A stretch of DNA of 9,275 nt. Source: Halobacteriales archaeon QH_10_70_21 (GTDB lineage Archaea; Halobacteriota; Halobacteria; Halobacteriales; Haloarculaceae). Location of the stretch: NCBI GenBank assembly GCA_003021325.1, contig PXQM01000113.1, positions 1-9,275 on the forward strand, written 5' to 3'. The notes below the pieces were generated by a model. The model saw only the letters and a program-made list of their open reading frames with translations. It was not told the origin of the DNA and did not search any database. Made by a program: the position numbers and the translations under genes. Of the stretch, positions 6,233-9,275 are shown in pieces (the first letter of the stretch is position 1; the number at the start of each line of letters is the position of its first letter).

Positions 6233-6737
6233 GTGGGCCTGTACGACCGCTACCTGGCCGCCCGCGTCCGGTTGAGCGACGCCGCCGTCCCCGGGCGGAT
6301 TGCCCTCGTGATAACCGAACACGACCTGCTGGAGCAGGGGGCCTACGAGACGCTGTCGTCGTTCCTCGGGTGGGCCTTCGAGACCGGCGCCGACCGGGTG
6401 CTCATCTACGTGAGCGTCCTCGACAAGGCGGCCGTCCCGACGCTCCGGAACGCGCTCGCCGACCTCGAGAGCCCGCGCGAGGTCGCGGTCCGCGGGCCGG
6501 ACGCCGACGACGCCGCCGACGCCCCCGTCCAGGTCTCCATCGGCCTCGGCGGCCGCGAGGAGTTCGCGGCCGCTGTTCATCAAGACGGGCGCCGAGCGGC
6601 TCTCCGATTTCCTCATCTGGCAGTCGGTCTACTCCGAGCTGTACTTCACCGACGTCAACTGGCGGGACTTCCGCCGCCGGGACTTCCTGCGTGCGGTCCG
6701 GGAGTACCAGGAACGCCAGCGGCGGTTCGGCCGGTGA
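6233..6737 (+). pseudogene. Broken cis-prenyltransferase (UppS-like) paralogue, NgBR-type
   Basis: Two frames together encode a UPP-synthase-fold protein. From the GTG at 6233 the first 113 residues run GLYDRYLAARV to [12 protein letters not shown]. From 6573, in the next frame, [17 protein letters not shown] continues to the stop at 6735-6737 through [10 protein letters not shown] and the C-terminal RRFGR. Aligned with the intact UppS of this window, GGREEF matches GGRAEL and LFIKTGAE matches LIIRTGGDE, but the roughly 35 residues between them are gone. An internal deletion of about 100 bases, not a multiple of three, explains this. The catalytic DGN motif is replaced by ITEHDLLEQG, while the C-terminal RxG motif is kept, as in accessory NgBR/Nus1-type subunits. 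It could be a true pseudogene or an assembly error. Confidence 0.85.
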
Positions 6738-6759
6738 GCGGAGCGAAGCGTCCGAACCT

Positions 6760-6786
6760 CGAAGCGCGAACAGCGAGAGCGCTTCG
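6760..6786 (+). terminator. 8-bp stem hairpin after the UppS-like gene
   Basis: CGAAGCGC (6760-6767) pairs perfectly with GCGCTTCG (6779-6786) around an 11-base loop, starting 22 bases after the stop of the broken UppS-like gene. A second hairpin, CGGCC-GGTA-GGCCG, follows at 6793-6806. There is no T-tract, but a transcript-end role fits the position. Confidence 0.4.
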
Positions 6787-6792
6787 GCGGTC

Positions 6793-6806
6793 CGGCCGGT
6801 AGGCCG
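6793..6806 (+). repeat. Second short hairpin, CGGCC/GGCCG
   Basis: A perfect 5-bp stem closes a GGTA loop and is followed by GAAAC. It lies six bases after the preceding, larger hairpin, making a tandem pair. Function is unproven. Confidence 0.25.
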
Positions 6807-6975
6807 AAACACGCCGGCGGAGCGGAGTGAGGAAGCTCGATGGTGGGCGCCTCACGGCCGTCGCAGGCGGCGAAATCCCGTCTGGACCGCGACGGCCGAG
6901 GCATCCCGGAGCGGGACTCCGCGCCTGGCCCGACCCCACGCTGTCGCAGCCTCGATTTCGAACATCGTGGTTCGA
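6807..6975. other. Apparently non-coding stretch
   Basis: No reading frame here has a plausible haloarchaeal protein composition; the open frames are arginine/proline-rich shadows. It begins with purine-rich GAGCGGAGTGAGG-type sequence, which is common between haloarchaeal genes. It ends with a weak inverted repeat CTCGA (6951-6955) / TCGAG (6972-6976) just before an AT-rich promoter-like element. I see no RNA gene. Confidence 0.4.
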
Positions 6976-6976
6976 G

Positions 6977-6988
6977 AGATAATAAAAA
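6977..6988 (+). promoter_or_regulatory. AT-rich TATA-like element before the small membrane protein gene
   Basis: GAGATAATAAAA is the most AT-rich run in the region. It lies about 40 bases before an ATG at 7024 and about 85 before the GTG at 7070. It could drive the small membrane protein gene that follows, with transcription starting near 7010. Confidence 0.4.
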
Positions 6989-7069
6989 CGTCAATAATCC
7001 GGGTCGCGGACCTGTACCCTGGCATGGTCGGGGGAGCGTACCAGGCACGTCTGTTCGAAGATAGGTCTG

Positions 7070-7291
7070 GTGTTTCTCGTCGTCGCCGCCGTGACAATCG
7101 TCATCGGCCTCCTGAGCACCGTTCTACTCGACGTGGACGGAAGACGGATAGCCGCGAGCGGTCTTTATTACGCGCGAGGCGGGTTAGCGTTCCGCCCGTC
7201 GACCTGGGAGCGGTTGTCGTATCCGTTCTATCCGCAGCGGACACCCATGCTCGGAATTCTGCTGGTGGTCTTTGCGACGGGGGCGCTGTGA
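7070..7291 (+). CDS. Small two-helix membrane protein, 73 aa, possibly truncated at its start
   Basis: The frame opens with a strongly hydrophobic helix (FLVVAAVTIVIGLLSTVLL, residues 2-20). A polar middle with LYYARGG and PFYPQRTP follows, then a second helix, LGILLVVFATGAL, to the TGA. I do not recognise a family. GTG at 7070 is the only in-frame start, but it falls right at the first helix, which is unusual. An ATG at 7024 lies 46 bases upstream in another frame (MVGGAYQARLF), and a one-base deletion near 7055 would join it to this frame as RLF-KIGLVFLVV. The gene may thus carry a frameshift or simply begin at GTG. It converges on the minus-strand gene at 7358. Confidence 0.5.
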   Translation: MFLVVAAVTIVIGLLSTVLLDVDGRRIAASGLYYARGGLAFRPSTWERLSYPFYPQRTPMLGILLVVFATGAL

Positions 7292-7327
7292 CCCGTCGTT
7301 GGGAACGTACTGTTCGGATAACAGCGT

Positions 7328-7345
7328 CCCCCGGTAAGACGGGGG
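7328..7345. terminator. GC-rich hairpin between convergent genes
   Basis: CCCCCG (7328-7333) pairs perfectly with CGGGGG (7340-7345) across the loop GTAAGA. It lies 37 bases after the plus-strand stop and 13 bases from the stop of the converging minus-strand gene, so it could end transcripts from either side. Confidence 0.4.
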
Positions 7346-7357
7346 AGAGTCGAGACC

Positions 7358-7636
7358 CTATCCTGCGGTGACGGCGTCGGCGGCTCCGGTCGTGTTCGCC
7401 GAGTAGGCCACGTCGTTGACCCGTTGCTGACGGTCACTCAGCGACGCAGCGTTGAGCTCGTCGAGGAACGACTCCACTTCCGAGGCAGTCAGTTCGCCGT
7501 CTGCGAGCGCGTTCACGATGTTCGCCCTGGCAACGGGTGCCGAGCCATCCCTGAGTTCCAGGAGCTTGATCAGCTGATCGGTGCTGAGTTTGTCGACGGC
7601 GACGCTGGCGTTCTCGCTGCCCGCCTGCCGGACCAT
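7358..7636 (-). CDS. Unrecognised acidic helical protein, 92 aa (probably a longer gene with a frameshift)
   Basis: This frame reads MVRQAGSENASVAVDKLST, then an acidic, helix-rich stretch (LIKLLELRDG, ANIVNALADGELTASEVES) to NTTGAADAVTAG and stop. The composition is that of a genuine soluble haloarchaeal protein, but I do not recognise a family. The ATG at 7636 has GGGGAG about ten bases before it, which may act as a ribosome-binding site. The sequence upstream, in another frame, also looks coding: a GTG at 7755 would give MADVAEALTDQRTRRGG and then PFRGPTGVAGLAG, which would run smoothly into ELRQMVRQ if the G4 run near 7650 were five bases long. The original gene may therefore span about 7755-7358 (about 132 residues). 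Confidence 0.5.
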   Translation of the reverse strand: MVRQAGSENASVAVDKLSTDQLIKLLELRDGSAPVARANIVNALADGELTASEVESFLDELNAASLSDRQQRVNDVAYSANTTGAADAVTAG

Positions 7637-7755
7637 CTGTCTGAGCTCCCCGCGAGACCGGCGACGCCTGTGGGGCCACGGAACGGGTCGCCGGGACCGC
7701 CACCGCCGCCCCGGCGCGTTCGCTGGTCGGTCAGCGCCTCGGCGACGTCGGCCAC

Positions 7756-8177
7756 CGCGACGCCGACACCGACCCAGTCGCAAGCAGAGCGGATAGACCC
7801 GAACCTCGCCGTCGTCATCGAGCACTGGGAGGACCGGATTCGGGTCGTCGTGCTGAACGAGACCCTGCCGGGGGAGATAGACTCCTTCGAGGTCAGGGGT
7901 GCGACGATGGACCAGCAACTGCGGACGGACGAGTCACCGACGGCCGGCGAAGGTAGCGTCGAGAAGCCGACCACCGTCGAGGTCGTCGTCATCTACGACG
8001 ACGGGTCGGAGGAACTGGTCCACACCCGGTCCCTCGAGTGGGACGCTTCGGCCGCTCCGAACCGTTTTCGACGCCTCGGGCAACCACCTGCCGGTACGGC
8101 CGTCCGTCCCGGCGTCACTCCCCCTCGGCGACGGACTCGACCGACGGCGGAGCCGAGAGCTCCTCGGCGTCGTCTGA
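7756..8177 (+). pseudogene. Gene remnant: secreted or pilin-like beta-rich domain, no start, frame break near 8054
   Basis: A plus-strand frame with convincing composition begins with a Thr/Pro-rich linker (TATPTPTQSQAERIDPNL). It continues as alternating strands: AVVIEHWEDRIRVVVLNE, EIDSFEVRGA, and KPTTVEVVVIYDDGSEELVH. This pattern recalls the extracellular beta domains of haloarchaeal pilin-like and other secreted proteins, but no family is certain. No membrane helix or signal peptide precedes it, because the sequence upstream reads better on the other strand. After SLEWDASA (near 8054) the sense moves to the next frame, LRTVFDASGNHLPVRPSVPA, which stops at 8177 inside the 3' end of uppS. 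Missing N-terminus plus a frame break suggest a relic. Confidence 0.4.
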
Positions 8178-9038
8178 GCGGTCACGGAACCGGCTGACGA
8201 CGCGGCGGGCCTCCTCGAGTTCGACGTCGCCGAAGGCTCGCAGGAGCGCCGCCGCCCGGCGGGCGCGGGTCCGCCGCCACGACTCCTCGCGGGCCTGGTA
8301 GGTCCGCAGCGCCCGCAGGAAGTTCGTCCGGGAGAACTCCGGCCAGTAGGGCGTACAGAAGTAGACGGCGGCCTCGTTGCCGTTGGCGTGCCACGGCAGG
8401 AAGTTCGAGGTGCGCTCGTCGCCGCCGGTGCGGATGATGAGGTCGACGGCTCGCGTCGGTCCCGTGGTCAGTCGGCCCTCGATCTCGGCGACGTCGACCG
8501 TACAGGGGTCGACCTCGCCGGCGGCGGCCTCGGCGGCGACGTCGCGGGCGACGCCGAGCAGTTCCGCGCGGCCGCCGTAGGCCAGCGCGACGTTGAGGTA
8601 CAGCTCGTCGTACTGTTCGGTTCGGCGCTCGGCGTAGGCGACGGCGTCCCGGACGTGGTCGGGGAGCCGGTGGGTCTCCCCGATGGACTGGATGCGGACC
8701 TCGCGGTCGTGGACCTCCTCGCGGTCGGCGAAGCCGCGTAGCTTCTCGGTGATGAGGTCGAACAGCGCCTCGCGCTCGTCGGGCGGGCGCTCGAAGTTCT
8801 CCGTCGAGAAGGCGTACAGCGTGAGCTCCTCGATACCGAGGTCGCCGCACCACCGCAGCACCCGTTCCGTGGTGTCGGCGCCGGCGCGGTGGCCCTCCGT
8901 CTCCGCCTCGCCCTGCTTGCGCGCGTACCGCCGGTTGCCGTCCTGGATGATGGCGACGTGCGTCGGGACGCCGGCGATTTCCCGCTCGAGCAGGCGTTCG
9001 TACACGCCCTCGAATCGCCGGCGGACTCCGTTGAGCAT
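8115..9038 (-). CDS. uppS: cis-Prenyltransferase (undecaprenyl/polyprenyl diphosphate synthase), 307 aa
   Basis: The enzyme condenses isopentenyl diphosphate units in cis onto an allylic primer to give the long polyprenyl diphosphate used as glycan lipid carrier. All catalytic signatures are present: HVAIIQDGNRRYARK with the catalytic D33, GHRAG at 49-53, LYAFSTENF (74-82), SIGETHRLP (118-126), LNVALAYGGRAEL (148-160) and LIIRTGGDERTSNFLPW (200-216), carrying the diphosphate-binding arginines R203 and R209. The NGNEAAVYF stretch after it and the extended C-terminus (about residues 250-307) are longer than in bacterial enzymes, and the usual C-terminal RxG is not at the end. The ATG at 9038 gives a normal short N-terminus before the first helix. 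The gene is divergent from the cold-shock gene. Confidence 0.96.
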   Translation of the reverse strand: MLNGVRRRFEGVYERLLEREIAGVPTHVAIIQDGNRRYARKQGEAETEGHRAGADTTERVLRWCGDLGIEELTLYAFSTENFERPPDEREALFDLITEKLRGFADREEVHDREVRIQSIGETHRLPDHVRDAVAYAERRTEQYDELYLNVALAYGGRAELLGVARDVAAEAAAGEVDPCTVDVAEIEGRLTTGPTRAVDLIIRTGGDERTSNFLPWHANGNEAAVYFCTPYWPEFSRTNFLRALRTYQAREESWRRTRARRAAALLRAFGDVELEEARRVVSRFRDRSDDAEELSAPPSVESVAEGE

Positions 9039-9051
9039 CTATCAGGCACGT

Positions 9052-9074
9052 AACACTCCAGCCAGATGAGTGTT
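9052..9074. promoter_or_regulatory. Perfect 7-bp inverted repeat upstream of uppS
   Basis: AACACTC (9052-9058) and GAGTGTT (9068-9074) are exact reverse complements with a 9-base spacer, the centre lying about 25 bases before the uppS ATG. Arm length and spacing suit either a dimeric repressor operator or a leader hairpin. No good TATA box is visible at the leaderless distance for uppS. Confidence 0.4.
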
Positions 9075-9188
9075 GCTGGTCGGCGGCGACGCAGGGTCGG
9101 CGGGCGCTCGCGGTTCGTCCGCTAGTCCACGGAGACGGCGTTAGGCGGTTGCTTCCGCCGAAAACGCACCGTTCGAACAGTCGCAGGG

Positions 9189-9196
9189 TTTTTATC
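9189..9196 (+). promoter_or_regulatory. TATA box of the cold-shock gene
   Basis: TTTTTATC lies 26-33 bases before the ATG at 9222, giving a leaderless or near-leaderless transcript. Read on the minus strand, the same site is GATAAAAA and could be a distant promoter for the divergent uppS, leaving a leader of over 100 bases. Confidence 0.6.
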
Positions 9197-9221
9197 CGGG
9201 CACGTTCACCCCTCACCTGCA

Positions 9222-9275
9222 ATGGCGCAAGGCGTGGTTGACTTCTTCAACGACACTGGCGGTTACGGCTTCATC
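9222..9275 (+). CDS. cspA: Cold-shock domain protein, first 18 codons, cut by the window edge
   Basis: The visible N-terminus MAQGVVDFFNDTGGYGFI is the first strand pair of a CspA-type cold-shock domain. Bacterial proteins have a lysine-rich G-x-V-K-W-F-N here; the haloarchaeal versions are more acidic, as seen. GYGFI is the RNP-1 single-stranded nucleic-acid binding motif. Full-length proteins are about 64 residues, so most of the gene lies beyond the window. They bind RNA or single-stranded DNA as chaperones. The start is supported by the well-placed TATA box upstream. Confidence 0.93.
   Translation, partial: MAQGVVDFFNDTGGYGFI

Noticed and set aside
6143..6616. N-terminal extension of DUF92 to 6616
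   Set aside because: The residues are antisense to the UppS-like gene, and the TATA box at 6164-6172 supports the GTG at 6142.
6738..6850. GAGCGAAGCG-like purine-rich repeats considered as a CRISPR or tandem array
   Set aside because: Units are irregular and lack constant spacers; this low-complexity style is common between haloarchaeal genes.
6370..7371. 333-codon plus-strand frame across the UppS-like gene and the island
   Set aside because: Arg-rich and without any motif; it is out of frame with both recognisable halves of the UppS-like gene and with the small membrane protein at 7070.
6738..8114. Insertion sequence or integrated element in the island
   Set aside because: No transposase or integrase motif, and no terminal repeats or target duplications visible at the edges.
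8182..9222. Second minus-strand frame over uppS
   Set aside because: Arg/Pro-rich shadow; the true frame carries all cis-prenyltransferase motifs.

Overview
The window reads as chromosomal DNA of a halophilic archaeon (class Halobacteria). It is very GC-rich, its predicted proteins are acidic and alanine-, valine- and aspartate-rich, and it carries an archaeal DnaG-type primase with a long acidic linker. Several genes have an AT-rich TATA-like box about 27 bases before the start codon, as expected for leaderless archaeal transcripts. The genus cannot be fixed from the sequence.

Layout. Positions 1-2486 hold a minus-strand run: a DUF3311 protein, a sodium:solute symporter, two small membrane proteins and a gene cut by the window edge. 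Next are csaA (minus) and dnaG (plus), divergent across a 150-base promoter region. dnaG meets, tail to tail, a two-gene minus-strand unit: a DUF92 membrane protein coupled to a GNAT acetyltransferase by a GTGA overlap. Divergent from DUF92 is a broken cis-prenyltransferase-like gene on the plus strand. A 1.4 kb stretch of small genes and gene fragments (6738-8114) follows, then an intact uppS (minus) and, divergent from it, the first 18 codons of a cold-shock protein gene.

How the genes fit together. The right half is a plausible polyprenyl-phosphate neighbourhood. UppS would make a long-chain cis-polyprenyl diphosphate, the lipid carrier precursor for glycosylation. The second cis-prenyltransferase-like gene has no DGN catalytic motif but keeps a C-terminal RxG motif, as the NgBR/Nus1 accessory subunits do. 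DUF92 belongs to the VTE6/TMEM19 family linked to prenyl-phosphate phosphorylation, and its N-terminal half faintly resembles the CTP-dependent prenol kinase fold (VTE5/SEC59).

The most unusual observation is that the accessory-type gene has lost about 35 codons and its reading frame in the middle. The stretch after it contains several further apparent frame breaks. This is either a decaying island or a patch of poor sequence, and reads or relatives would decide.
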